Source: Fratercula arctica
Taxonomy: Eukaryota; Chordata; Aves; Charadriiformes; Alcidae
Direction of reading: 5' to 3'
DNA length: 64,000 nucleotides
Assembly (NCBI GenBank): GCA_947846985.1
Contig: CANTUZ010000025.1
Span: 1,116,001 to 1,180,000 of the forward strand
Position 1 is the stretch's first letter, and each line of letters begins with the position of its first letter. The notes under the pieces were generated by a model. That model saw only the letters and a list, made by a program, of their open reading frames with translations. It ran no database searches and was not told the origin of the DNA. The position numbers were made by a program, and so were the translations under genes. Positions 21,801 through 31,595 of this stretch are shown piece by piece.

Positions 21801-22004
21801 GAAGGGGATAAGGTCCCCGTAGTGCACATGAAGAATATGTTGGGGAAGACAGTCTGGGTTAGTCCTGCCTCAGGCAGAGGCAAACCCATCCGTGGGATTG
21901 CTTTTGCCCAAGGACCTGGGTGCACTTGGTGGGTAATGCGGCAGGATGGGGAAGTCCGATGTGTACCTCATGGGGACTTGATTTTGGGGGAGAATAGCCA
22001 GTGA
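18819..22004 (+). CDS. ERV copy 1 Pol: protease, RT, RNase H, integrase
   Basis: Numbered from Met 18840, this is one uninterrupted 1054-residue frame. The aspartic protease has LVDTGAQCT (D30). RT has LPQGWKHSP (near 275) and catalytic YIDD (305-308). RNase H has FTDGS (D614), FAEVK and YTDSW (D676). Integrase has an HHCC domain (about 774-810) and a DD35E triad at D840, D899 and E935, the last within SGKIERYNG. No dUTPase or env follows. The Met is probably not used as a start, because the frame is open back to the gag UAG at 18816. All enzyme motifs appear intact, unlike copy 2. Confidence 0.93.
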   Translation, partial: RGPASSQVEERDNRVYWTVWIRWPGTSDPQEYKALVDTGAQCTLIPSSYRGAEPICISGVTGGSQELTVLEAEVSLTGNEWQKHPIVTGPDAPCILGIDYLRRGYFKDPKGYRWAFGIAALEAEEVRQLSTLPGLLEDSSVVGLLRVEEQQVPIATTTVHRRQYRTNRDSLIPIHKLICQLEVQGVISKTRSPFNSPIWPVRKSNGEWRLTVDYRGLNEVTPPLSAAVPGMLELQYELESKAAKWYATIDIANAFFSVPLAAECRPQFAFTWRGIQYTWNRLPQGWKHSPTICHGLIQTALEQGEAPEHLQYIDDIIVWGNTAEEVFEKGDKIVRILLKAGFAIKRSKVKGPAQEIQFLGIKWQDGRRQIPMDVINKIAAMSPPTSKKETQAFLGIVGFWRMHIPDYSLIVSPLYQVTRKKNDFKWGPEQRQAFEQIKQEIVHAVALGPVRAGQDVKNVLYTAAGENGPTWSLWQKAPGETRGRPLGFWSRGYRGSEARYTPTEKEILAAYEGVRAASEVVGTEAQLLLAPRLPVLGWMFKERVPTTHHATDATWSKWIALITQRTRMGNPSRPGILEVIMDWPEGKDFGMSPEEEVTRAEEAPPYNKLPENEKQYALFTDGSCRIVGKHRKWKAAVWSPTRQVAEASEGQGESSQFAEVKAIQLALDIAERERWPVLYLYTDSWMVANALWGWLQQWKQGSWQRRGKPIWAAELWQDIAARIENLVVKVRHVDAHVPKNRATEEHQNNQQVDRAARIEVAQVDLDWQRKGELFIARWAHETSGHQGRDAACRWARDRGVDLTMDTIAQVIHECETCAAIKQAKRLKPLWYGGRWLKYKYGEAWQIDYITLPRTRQGKRYVLTMVEATTGWLETYPVPHATARNTILGLEKQVLWRHGTPERIESDNGTHFRNSLIDTWAKEHGIEWVYHIPCHAPASGKIERYNGLLKTTLRAMGGGTFKHWDAHLAKATWLVNTRGSTNRAGPAQSKLPRTVEGDKVPVVHMKNMLGKTVWVSPASGRGKPIRGIAFAQGPGCTWWVMRQDGEVRCVPHGDLILGENSQ

Positions 22005-22286
22005 ATCAAATCATGTGCAACACTGTCACTGTATGTCCTCGTTACTATAATTGCTATCAGCTGTACTGCAGTAAGAATCACCCAAATTAAGGACAGATGG
22101 ACTTTGATGAACAGTTGAGTAAAGCAAAGTGGTGATGGGATCAGAGCTGATGCCCAGCAACTTCCTCAAGATCTGCATCTTCGGCCCATGGACTGTGTGC
22201 ATGAGCTACGCCGGGTATACAGTCACATGTTCCGAAAACTGTAAGATCTGGGCGTGGCAAAATGGTATGGAATAAGGGGTGGATAA
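22005..22286 (+). other. Pol-to-LTR spacer with purine-rich tract
   Basis: This 282-bp spacer lies between the pol stop and the 3' LTR. It ends with GAATAAGGGGTGGATAA directly before TGTCCTGG; this is the position of the polypurine tract that primes plus-strand DNA, although the run is imperfect. A similar tract precedes an LTR at 46902. The spacer has no conserved open frame: an indel in copy 2 changes the reading. Confidence 0.7.
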
Positions 22287-22622
22287 TGTCCTGGTTCCGG
22301 CGGGGACAGGGTTAAGTATTCCATGCCATGTGAGCCACGCCCACCCTGAGATTAAAAGGAGGGAGGGGGCGAGCAGTCGGGTTGGGAGCGGGCTGGCGCG
22401 TCCCGGGGCCGGACTGGCGGGGAGCGGCGGTTCCGTATTCGCGTCTGTATATTTCTCTGTCGGTGTTATTGTTGTTGTTTTCTTGTTCCCTTTGCTGTTC
22501 TGTTAAACTGCCTTTGTCTCAACCCAAGAGTTTTGCCTTTTTCTTTTGATCCTTCCCGTACCGGGAAGCGCTGGGCGAGCGACACGTGGTTCTTTGTTGC
22601 CATCTGAGGCCAAACCACGACA
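22287..22622 (+). repeat. 3' LTR of ERV copy 1
   Basis: This 336-bp LTR pairs with 16216-16545. It has a 6-bp GTT-type expansion near 22470 and about six base differences, including a cluster near 22567. It ends CACGACA and is followed by the target duplication TTAAG. Confidence 0.95.
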
Positions 22623-23531
22623 TTAAGAAAGGGTAAAAAACTGCTGTGCAACAGCAGCTGGGAGAAAGGAGTGAGACTATGTGAGAGAAACAACTCTGCA
22701 GACACCAAGGTCAGTGAAGAAGGAGGGGGAGGAGGTGCTCCAGGTGCCGGAGCAGAGATTCCCCTGCAGCCCGTGGTGAAGACCATGGCGATGCAGGTTG
22801 TCCCTCTGTAGCCCATGGAGGTGCATGTTGGAGCAGATATCTACCCTGCAGCCTGTGGAAGACACCATGCCGGAGCAGATGGATGTGCCCTGAAGGAAGC
22901 TGTGACCCCATGGGGACCCTGCACTGGAGCAGGCCCCTGGCAGGACCTGTGGCCCCATGGAGAGGAGCTCCTGCAGGAGCAGATTTTCTGGCAGGACCTG
23001 TGGCCCCACAGGGGACTTGAAGTTCTTGAAGGACTGCACCCCGTGGAAAGGGCCTGTGCTAGAGCAGTTTGTGAAGAACTGCAGCCCATGGGAAGTACCC
23101 ATGTTGGAGAAGTTCGGGAAGGACAGTCTCCCATGGGTGGGACCCCACACTGGAGCAAGGGAAGAGCATGAGGAGAAAAGGAAGGAGCAGCAGAGACAAC
23201 GTGTGATGAGCTGACTGCACTCCCCATTCCCCATCCCCCTGCACCACTCTGGAGGAGGAGGTAGAGAAGTTGGGAGTGAAGTTGAGCCCGGGAAGAAGGG
23301 AAGGGTGGGGGAAAGGTGTTTTAGATTTGTTCTTATTTCACATTATCCTACTCTGATTTGATTGGTAATCTGGTAAAATTTGATTGGTAATTTGCTAAAA
23401 GAGTGACCTCCCTGTCCTTATCTCAACCCATGAGCCGATTGTCATATTTTTTCCCCCTGACCTGTTGAGGAGGGGGAGTGATAGAGTGGCTTGGTGGGCA
23501 CCTGGCAGCTAGCCAAGGTCAACCCACCATA
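22623..23531 (-). mobile_element. Older minus-strand LTR, proximal part (right of ERV insertion)
   Basis: This continues the repeat interrupted at 16215, matching 42405-43299 in the second copy. It includes diverged repeats built on phrases such as GACCTGTGGCCCCA and ends with CCAAGGTCAACCCACCATA. Read on the minus strand that end is the TATGGTGGGTTGACC start. Overlapping open frames on both strands are side effects of the GC-rich repeats and share no known domain. Confidence 0.82.
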
Positions 23532-23861
23532 TTCTCATAGCTTCAATGTCACATAGCTGAGGGTCTCACTCTGGGAGGAAGCAGACAGTCTCTGCAATGT
23601 GTAATGATTAGTCTTGACATGAAAAAGGCCATAATTAAGCATCAAAGTTAGCATTCCATTTCAGTTATTATAGAGCTTCACACCTTTTATGGTGTTGTGA
23701 TAATCACAGTATAGCAAATGGCTTCAACATAATATCAGTATTTCAGTTTATATTATGAAGACTAATTTTGAGAAAAAAACCCAAAACATTTCCCCCCCCA
23801 TTTTCCTGCATTCTTTTCACATCTTAATTCATTATTTTTGTTTAATAAATAATATAGCTGC
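23532..23861. other. AT-rich spacer, nothing recognised
   Basis: About 330 bases lie between the old LTR and the next CR1. I see no gene or repeat beyond short A- and C-runs near 23775-23805. Confidence 0.55.
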
Positions 23862-24101
23862 AATCATAGAATCATAGAATGTTGGGTTGGAAGGGACCTT
23901 TAAAGGCCATCTAGTCCAACCCCCCTGCAGTGAGCAGGGACATCTTCAACTAGATCAGGTTGCTCAGAGCCTCATCAAGCCTGGCCTTGAATGTCTCCAG
24001 GGATGGGACCTCCACCCCCTCTCTGGGCAACCTGTCCCAGTGTCTCACCACCCTCAGTGTAAAGAACTTCTTCCTAATGGCTAATCTAAACCTGCCCTGC
24101 T

Positions 24102-25545
24102 CTAGTTTAAACCATTGCCCCTCGTCCTATCGCTACATGCCCTTGCAAACAGCCCCTCCCCAGCTTTCCTGTAGGCCACCTTCAGGGACTGGAAGGCTGC
24201 TATAAGGTCTCCCTGGAGCCTTCTCTTCTCCAGGCTGAACAACCCCAGCTCTCTCAGCCTGTCTTCATAGGAGAGGTGCTCCAGCCCTCTGATCACCTTC
24301 GTGGCCCTCCGCTGGACCCCCTCCAACAGGTCCATGTCCTTCTTGTGCTGAGGACTCCAGAGCTGGACGCAGGACTCCAGGTGGGGTCTCACGAGAGCAG
24401 AGTAGAGGGGCAGAATCACCTCTCTGGATCTGCTGGCCACGGTTCTTCTGATGCAGACCAGGATGCGATTGGCCTTCTGGGCTGCAAGCACGCACTGTTG
24501 GCTCATGTCCAGCTTTTCATCCACCAGTACCCCCAAGTCCTTTTCTGCAGGGCTGCTCTCTATCACATCATCTCCCGGCCTGTATTGATAACAAAGATTG
24601 TCCCGACCCAGATGGAGGACCTTGCACGTGGCCTTGTTGAACTTCATGAGGTTTGCTCGGGCCCACCTCTCTAGCTCATCCAGGTCCCTCTGGATGACAT
24701 CCCGTCCCTCTGGCATGTCGACCGCACCACTCAGCTTGGTGTCATCAGCAAACTTGCTGAGGGTGCACTTGATCCCACTGTCTAAATCATTGATGAAGAT
24801 ATTGAATAGCACCGGTCCCAGTACGGATCCCTGAGGGACACCACTTGTCACCCCTCTCCATCTGGACATCAAGCCATTGACCACTATCCTCTGGAATGCG
24901 ACCATCCAGCCAGTTCCTTATCCATCGAACAGTCCACCCATCAAATCTGTATCTCTCCAACTTAGAGAGAAGGATGTTGTGGGGGACCGTGTCAAAGGCC
25001 TTGCAGAAGTCCAGGTAGATGATATCTGTAGCTCTTCCCTTGTCCACTGATGCAGTCACTCCATTGCAGAAAGCCACCAGGTTGGTCAGGCAGGACTTGC
25101 CCCTGGTGAAGCCATGCTGGCTGTCTCGAATCCCCTCCCTGTCCTCCATGTGCCTTAGCATAGCTTCTAGGAGGATCTGTTCCGTGGTCTTCCCAGGCAC
25201 AGAGGTGAGGCTGACAGGGTGGTAGTTCCCAGGGTCCTCCTTTCTACCCCTTTTAAAAATGGGTGCAATGTTTCCCTTTTTCCTGTCACCAGGGACTTCA
25301 CCTGACTGCCGTGACTTTTCAAATATCATGGAGAGTGGCTTGGCAACTACATCAGCCAGTTCCCTCAGGACTCTGGGGTGCATCTCATCAGGTCCCAGGG
25401 ACTTGTGTATATTCAGGTTCCTCAGGTGGTCATGAACCTTGTCTTCACTTATAGTGGGAGGGACTTTGTCCCCCCAGGTCCCCATCTTGTGGTCCTTCAA
25501 CTCGGGAGCCGTGAGGAGAGAGGCTGGCAGTGAAGACTGAGGCAA
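24102..25545 (-). pseudogene. CR1-4 reverse transcriptase, frameshifted
   Basis: The upstream frame (24787-25545) reads [34 protein letters not shown] and [14 protein letters not shown]. The downstream frame (24102-24905) has [14 protein letters not shown] and catalytic FADDTKLSG and ends with the [12 protein letters not shown] tail. The break near 24890 is the same extra base as in CR1-3. Nearly all RT blocks are otherwise intact, so only a few lesions inactivate it. Confidence 0.92.
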
Positions 25546-26744
25546 AAAAAACTGTTGAGAACCTCAGCCTTCTCCTTGTCTGTTGTTACCAGTTTGCCAT
25601 TCTCAGTCATCAGGGAGGGCACGCTTTCTTTGACCTTCCTTTTCTGGTTGATGTACCTGTAGAAGCCCTTCTTGTTATTCTTAGCATCCCTTGCCAAGTT
25701 CAGCTCCAGCCGCGCCTTGGCCTTCCTGACCTCATCCCTACATACCCGGGCAGCATCCCTATACTCTTCCCAGCACACCTGATCCTGCTTGAACTGCCTG
25801 TGCAGTTCCTTCTTGCCTTTCAGTTTGACCAGCAGGTCCCAGCTCAGCCATGCTGGTCTCTTCCCTTTCTTGCTTGATTTCTTACACCTGGGGATCGAGA
25901 GCTCTTGTGCTCTATGGAAAGCGTCCTTGAAGATCTGCCAGCTCTGTTCTGCCCCCTTGTCCCTGAGGACTGTTTCCCAGGGGGTCCTATTGACTAACTC
26001 CTTGAAGAGCCGGAGGTTTGCTTTCCTAAAGTTCAGGGTCCTGACTACGCTCCTTGTCTGACACGTATCCCTCAGGACTCTGAACTCCACCAGTGTGTGG
26101 TCACTGCAGCCCAGGCTGCTTCCAATCTTGACATCCCCAATGAGCTCACTGGCATTGGTGACTATGAGATCCAGCATGACATCCCCTCAGGTAGGGCTGT
26201 CTATTTCCTGTCTTAGGAAGTTATCGTCAAGGCACTCCAGGAACCTCCTGGATTGTCTACAGCTCGCTGTGTTACTTTTCCAGCAGATGTCGGGGTGGTT
26301 GAAATCCCCCAGCAGGACGAGAGCCTTCGAGCACGATGCCTCCTGTAGCTGGAGGAGGAAGGCTTCATCAGTAGGTTCCCCTTGATCAGGCAGCCTGTAG
26401 TAGACACCAACCACAAGGTTCCCCTTGTTGCCTCGGCCTCTAATTCCTACCCATAAGCTTTCGACTTCCTCTTGGCTGTTCTTTAGGGACATCTCTTCAC
26501 ACTCTATCCCCTCCTTAACATAGAGGGCAACGCCTCCTCCCCTCCTTCCTCACCTCTCCCTTCTGAACAGCCTGCAGCCATCGATAGCCACATTCCAGTC
26601 ATAGGATTCGTCCCACCAGGTTTCAGTAATGGTCACTCTGTCGTAGCTTTCCAGCAGCACCGTAGATTCCAACTCCTCCTGTTTGTTGCCCATGCTGCGT
26701 GCATTCGTGTAGAGGCACTTCAGCCAGGCTGTTCGCTGTGACAC
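25497..26744 (-). pseudogene. CR1-4 endonuclease and linker, broken
   Basis: Endonuclease pieces occur in order on the minus strand: LKCLYTNARSMGNKQEEL and TITETWWDESYDW (26550-26744), VESLWVGIRGRGNKGNL and LLGDFNHPDICW (26187-26492), then DLIVTNASELIGDVK and GCSDHTLVEF (25497-26177). The breaks fall between these frames. The linker has RKAKARLELNLARDAKNNKKG and leads toward RT. Confidence 0.87.
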
Positions 26745-26984
26745 CTTCTTAGAGGAGCACCCCTTGGGGTGTTTCCCTGTTGACTTGGACTACCTCAGGA
26801 GCCCCTGGCTTGTCTCTGTAAGACTTTGACTGTGATGTAGCATCCCCAGCATGCCTCGGGGTAACAGGTCAAAGGCCCTTACTAGTGCCCCGTCCCTCTA
26901 ACCCTGACATGTTGTCCCACAGCTTGTCACAGACAAGCCTAATGGTATCATCCCCCTCCCCCTTCACATCTAGTTTAAAGCCCT

Positions 26985-27210
26985 GTCAATCAGCCCCACA
27001 GTCTCTTGGGCAAAGACCCTCTTCCCCCTTTGAGAAAGGTGTTTCCCATTTGATGCCAATAAGCCCAGTGCCGTGTAGGCCATCCCATTATCAAAAAACG
27101 CAAAATTGTGGCGGCAACACCAGCCACGGAGCCATGTATTAATGGACTGGATCTGTCTGTTCCTTCCAATGTCACTGCCTGCAACCAGAAGGAATGAGGA
27201 GAAAATAACC
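26985..27210 (-). pseudogene. CR1-4 ORF1 C-terminal esterase-like fragment
   Basis: The minus-strand frame ends QETVGLIDRALN and contains GAQVIFSSFLLV and INTWLRGWCCRHNFAFFDNG, typical of the CR1 ORF1 SGNH-like domain C-terminus. The nucleophile-containing part is missing through 5' truncation. Confidence 0.8.
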
Positions 27211-27235
27211 TGTGCCCCAGTCCTCAGTCCTTGTT

Positions 27236-27883
27236 CATGGATGGTGATGGAAAGGCAGAAGAGTGGATTATACACCATTAACCTATTCATATAGCCATCT
27301 CTTTTTCTATTGCTTGCATGCGGAGACTTTACAAAGCTGCAATGCAAACTAAACTTCATGAGCCCAGTTTTCTAAGTTAAAGATGGAGCACAGAGAGGTG
27401 GTTTAAATCTAATCTAAGATAAACCAGTCTACATAGTTTTATTCAGTCTCTATTGGCATAAAGTCTGGGTGCTCACAAGCAGAGACTATCTATAACAAAT
27501 TGTAAAAACATGCTGTAAGAATAATTAGTATAATGTAATATATAAGTGTGATACAGTATCTATAGATATTCAAATATTTATAAACTTTAGGTCATTGCTT
27601 ATCTTCCTATAATTTTCTTATTCAAATTACTTCTAAATACTGGAGTGCTACAGAACAAAGGGGAGAAGGGAAGGAAGGGGAAATAATCTAATTTTGCTCT
27701 GTTTCTCTTGATCTGCTCTTATTTTTCCCATACATACAATGTGTATACTTTTCTCATCATAGAATATACAAGTCAACTCAAATTCTGTATATAAAAATAA
27801 TTTCTTGTTTACATTTAACTGCATTTCTTAGTCCATATAAAATGGCACCTCAGAGGGATTTCAGGTGGAAAAAATAAATTAAT
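27236..27883. other. AT-rich spacer between two minus-strand CR1 copies
   Basis: No gene, RNA or known repeat recognised in this 650-bp interval. Confidence 0.55.
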
Positions 27884-29336
27884 ATCATAGAATCATCTGG
27901 GTTGGAAGGGACCTTTAAGATCGTTGAGTCCAACCATTAACCTAACACTGCCAAAACCACCACTAACCACGTCCCTCAGCACCACATCTGCCCGGCTTTT
28001 AAATATCTCCAGGGATGGTGATTCAACCACTTCCCTGGGTAGCCTGTTCCAATGCTTGATAACCTTTTCTGTGAAGAAATTTTTCCTAATATCCAATCTA
28101 AACCTCCTCTGGTGCAACTTGAGGCCATTTCCTCCTGTCTTATCACTTGTTACTTGGGAGAAGAGACCAACCCCCACCTCGCTACAATCTCCTTTCAGGT
28201 AGTTGTAGAGAGCGATAAAGCGATGTCTCCCCTCAGCCTCCTTTTCTCCAGGCTAAACACCCCCAGCTCCCTCAGCCGCTCCTCATAAGACTTGTGCTCT
28301 AGACCCCTCACCAGTTTTGTTGCCCTTCTCTGGACAAGCTCCAGTACCTCAGTCTCTCTCCTGTAGTGAGGGGCCCAAAAACTGAACACAGTACTGGTGA
28401 GGTGCAGCCTCACCAGTGCTGAGGAAAGAGGAACGATCACTTCCCTAGTCCTGCTGGCCACACTATTTCTGGTACAAGCCAGAATGCTGTTGGCCTTCTT
28501 GGCCACCTGGGCACACTGCTGGCTCATATACAGCCAACAACCGACCAACACCCGACCAACAGGTCCTTTTCTGCCAGGCAGCTCTCCAGCCACTCCTCCC
28601 CAAGCCTGTAACACTGCATGGGGTTGTTGTGACCCAAGTGCAGGACCTGGCACTTGGCCTTGTTGAACCTCATACCATTGGCCTCGGCCCATCGGTCCAG
28701 CCTGTCCAGATCCCTCTGCAAAGCCTTCCTACCCTCAAGCAGGTGGACACTCCCACCCAACTTGGTGTCGTCTGCAAACTTACTGAGGGTGCACTCAATC
28801 CCCTCGTCCAGGTCATTGATAAAGATATTAAAAAGAACCAGCCCCAGTACTGAGCCCTGGGGAACACCACTCATGACTGGCCATGAAATGGATTGAACTC
28901 CATTCACCACCACTCTCTGGGCCCAGCCCTCCAGCCAGTTTTTTACCCAGTGAAGTGTATGCCCATCCAAGCCATGAGCAGCCAGTTTCTCCAGAAGGAT
29001 GCTGTGGGAAACTGTATCAAAGGCCTTACTAAAGTCCAGGTAAACAACATCCACAGCCTTTCCCTCATCCACCAAGCGGGTCACCTTGTCATAGAAGGAG
29101 ATCAGGTTTGTCAAGCAGGACCTGCCTATCATAAACCCATGCTGATCACCTGGTTGTCCTTCATGTGCCACATAATGGCACTCAGGATTACCTGTTCCAT
29201 GACCTTCCCAGGCACCGAGGTCAGACTGACAGGCCTGTAGTTCCCTGGATCCTCCTTCTGGCCCTTCTTGTAGGTGGGTGTCACATTTGCTATCTTCCAG
29301 TCAACTGGGACCTCCCCGGTTAGCCAGGACTGCTGG
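27884..29336 (-). mobile_element. 5'-truncated CR1 LINE, minus strand (CR1-5)
   Basis: The 3' end begins at 27884 (ATCATAGAATCATCTGGG). The copy extends through RT to about 29336, where it is 5' truncated. In the RT C-terminal region near 28525-28565 it carries a short GT-rich 11-bp tandem repeat in place of ordinary RT sequence; CR1-2 has the same feature with one more unit. Confidence 0.93.
28195..29330 (-). pseudogene. CR1-5 reverse transcriptase fragment
   Basis: The minus-strand frame 28524-29171 contains [28 protein letters not shown] and catalytic FADDTKLGG. The repeat-altered segment shifts the frame, and 28195-28692 carries [20 protein letters not shown]. The upstream start [18 protein letters not shown] lies at 29129-29404 in another frame. 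No endonuclease is present, so the copy is inactive. Confidence 0.9.
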
Positions 29337-31595
29337 TAATATGGAAACTGATCATATGAAAAATGATGGAAGATTTCATAAATCTGCCACTTGATTAACT
29401 TCATCAGGTTTCATTAGAGATTTCAGCTTTTCAACAGTGGTGTCAAAAATATCTGCCATGGATTGTGAACCTTTTAGGATACTTGGCTGACTGCCAGGTA
29501 CCTGCTAAGCCACTCTATATATGAAGAATAGGAGCAATGCGAGGAAATCACATCAAACTCATGCAGAAAAATCAAAGGAGCTTCCCATCTCCTTCACCTT
29601 TTTTATTATCCACCTCAGTGATAACGGAATCAGGAGAAGCAAGCAAGAAAAATGACCAAAAGGAAAAAAGGGAATTAAGATATTTCAATGAGACTATGTA
29701 TATCTTTTCAGTCTTACTTCTTTAGCATTTTAAAGTGTTGTCAGAAAAAACATATAATTATACTTCTTCATGTGTCAATAAAATTCTATGTTTTTCTTTA
29801 AAAAAAAATCCTGAAATTTAATCTTTTCAGTGAAAATTTCAGTTCAACTACTCACTATCCAATAGTAATGATTAACTGACACATGGAACTCTCTGGAAAA
29901 ACTTCTTCTGAGTGGTTCTTCTACCATTAGCAGATTTTTAAACTTGAGCACATACTTGCTATAAACAACCTAGATTTTGTCCTTCTGAAAAAATCCGAGT
30001 TTTCTGCTTTTGACAATATAAAAATGGAGCTGCTGAGTCTACCCTGGCAATAGGCCTGCATAGTATAGATGCATCTCAGTGTTTTAGTGCTCTAAAATTC
30101 TATTCTCTGTAGTTACATTTTATCTGCTTTTGAATTACTTTTCTTATGCAGCTGGTGAATATATGACATCAAATTAAGATTGCAAATTATTTTTCTAGCT
30201 CTGCTTTTTTTTTACTTAGGCCAAATAAGCTTGTTATCACAAATCTAACAAAAGACTGAAAAAACTGTGGGTTTTGGAATTTTGTGGGGATGCATTACTC
30301 CCTTCAGTTGATATCAGTTCCTAGACAAAAGACTTAAAAATATATTTTATGTATTTGTAGAGAAAAGGAGAAAATTATTTCCTTCCTAGAAAATCTGTAA
30401 TTTAAACTTCTGTTTGATATTTTATTTTTCTCCCTGTTCTCTGGGCAAAATAACCCTAATTTCTGGGCAAAATAACCCTCATTTCATTGGGTTGTATTTC
30501 AGAGATTATTTTTTTTGTCCCTATCTTGTTATATTATTTTGCTGCATGCGTTCAATGGGAATGGAAAATCTGCTTCCTGAAGTCAGTGAAGAGATTCAGG
30601 AATGCTGGGGATGGAGATGACAAATTCTCCAGAACTTTTGGACTGCATTTAGAGCTAAACGTGCCTTATTGTTTTCTTCTATGTGTCCATTTTATATCAA
30701 CAGCCTAGAGTAATCTGATACTACTGTAAGTGCAATTATCCCACAGTGTAGAACTAACATATGAACCTTTACATTCTCCCCATGAAGCAGAGAAAAGGGA
30801 CAAAGGGACTGAATGCAGTGGACACTATGACAGACCTTTTGACACCTTAATAGCACTGAAGAATGGCAAGTTGTAGGCTGCTGCAGCCAGGTTGGAGGGG
30901 ACTGGGTCTGTATTTGGTTAGGGAATGCAATGCTATCTTTGTGCAGCACTTGACCTGTTCTCTGTGGTTTAGCCATGGGTCATATGCGTAATTTCTCCAT
31001 ATTTACTATATCCATATAGATTTTGACTGTAACCTAGTTTATGATGTGATAATGTGACTAACTCCCATGAATTGACTCCAGTTGAACAATATTTCATGAC
31101 TTACTGAGAGAAGCAGGTTCTTGGAAAATAACTGATTACATGAAAACAAGATTTTTGGAAACAAACAGGAAAGACATTCCTATTTCTATTTTTAAAATTT
31201 GAGATTTTCTAGCCTTTATTGTTGCAACAAAAACCTGGATAACATGATCTGGATGCATTCTAATGGCTTAAACATTAGACAGAAAAAAAATTGAACTCCA
31301 CATTTATTATTCTAAAAAAATCTCAAAAAAATCTGATCTCTTTAGAGTCAGAAGGAGCTGATTCTGGATTTTTAAATATATCTGCAACCAGTGTTGAAAT
31401 ATTTTCTCCTCTCCACAATTTCCCAGAGACTAAAAGAGGAATTTAGCATTCTGATGTAGATTTTCAAGAAAAACTTCCACAATTTGGGGGGAAAGATGAC
31501 CTGATTTTAAAAGATTGTCCTTAGTTTGAATAACCTCCCAACGCCTGAGAAAAGAAACCAATCAAAAGTACCAGTCTAAAACCTTCATCCTGATT
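29337..31595. other. 2.3 kb AT-rich DNA, nothing recognised
   Basis: No coding, RNA or transposon pattern was found. A small direct duplication of TCTGGGCAAAATAACCCT occurs at 30439-30479. The short open frames have no family resemblance. Confidence 0.5.

Larger units (their letters stand above)
16216..22622 (+). mobile_element. Complete ERV copy 1: spuma/ERVL-like, env-less
   Basis: The provirus is bounded by two LTRs and by the 5-bp target duplication TTAAG (16211-16215 and 22623-22627). Its order is 5' LTR, tRNA-Lys type PBS, gag, in-frame UAG, pol with protease-RT-RNase H-integrase, purine-rich tract, 3' LTR. Only about 280 noncoding bases separate pol from the 3' LTR, so env is absent. 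By eye the LTRs differ by about six substitutions and one 6-bp indel, suggesting a fairly recent insertion. The 5-bp duplication, protease inside pol and apparent lack of Gag zinc knuckles favour a class III/ERVL assignment, which phylogeny should confirm. Confidence 0.93.
23862..27235 (-). mobile_element. CR1 LINE, minus strand, 3.4 kb (CR1-4)
   Basis: The 3' end is at 23862-23900 (ATCATAGAATCATAGAATG on the plus strand). Going toward higher coordinates come the 3' UTR, RT, linker, endonuclease and the ORF1 C-terminal esterase-like block near 26985-27210. ORF1's N-terminal part and the 5' UTR are missing. Its 3' 1.57 kb is almost the same as CR1-3 and shares the same RT frame break. Confidence 0.93.

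Noticed and set aside
22150..22275. A 41-codon Cys-containing open frame between pol and the 3' LTR of ERV copy 1, possible env remnant
   Set aside because: Copy 2 has an indel in the same place that changes the reading, and there is no signal peptide, cleavage site or membrane anchor.
22677..23234. Minus-strand 185-aa and plus-strand 118-aa frames in the old LTR
   Set aside because: The sequence is a diverged repeat, the frames do not persist in the related copy at 42207-43299, and no domain is recognisable.
24276..24674. Open frames antisense to the CR1 RT (for example 132 aa)
   Set aside because: They are mirror frames of conserved RT codons and recur at every CR1 copy; no independent family resemblance.
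30439..30479. Two copies of TCTGGGCAAAATAACCCT as a possible start of a repeat array
   Set aside because: Only two units, no extension; a simple local duplication.
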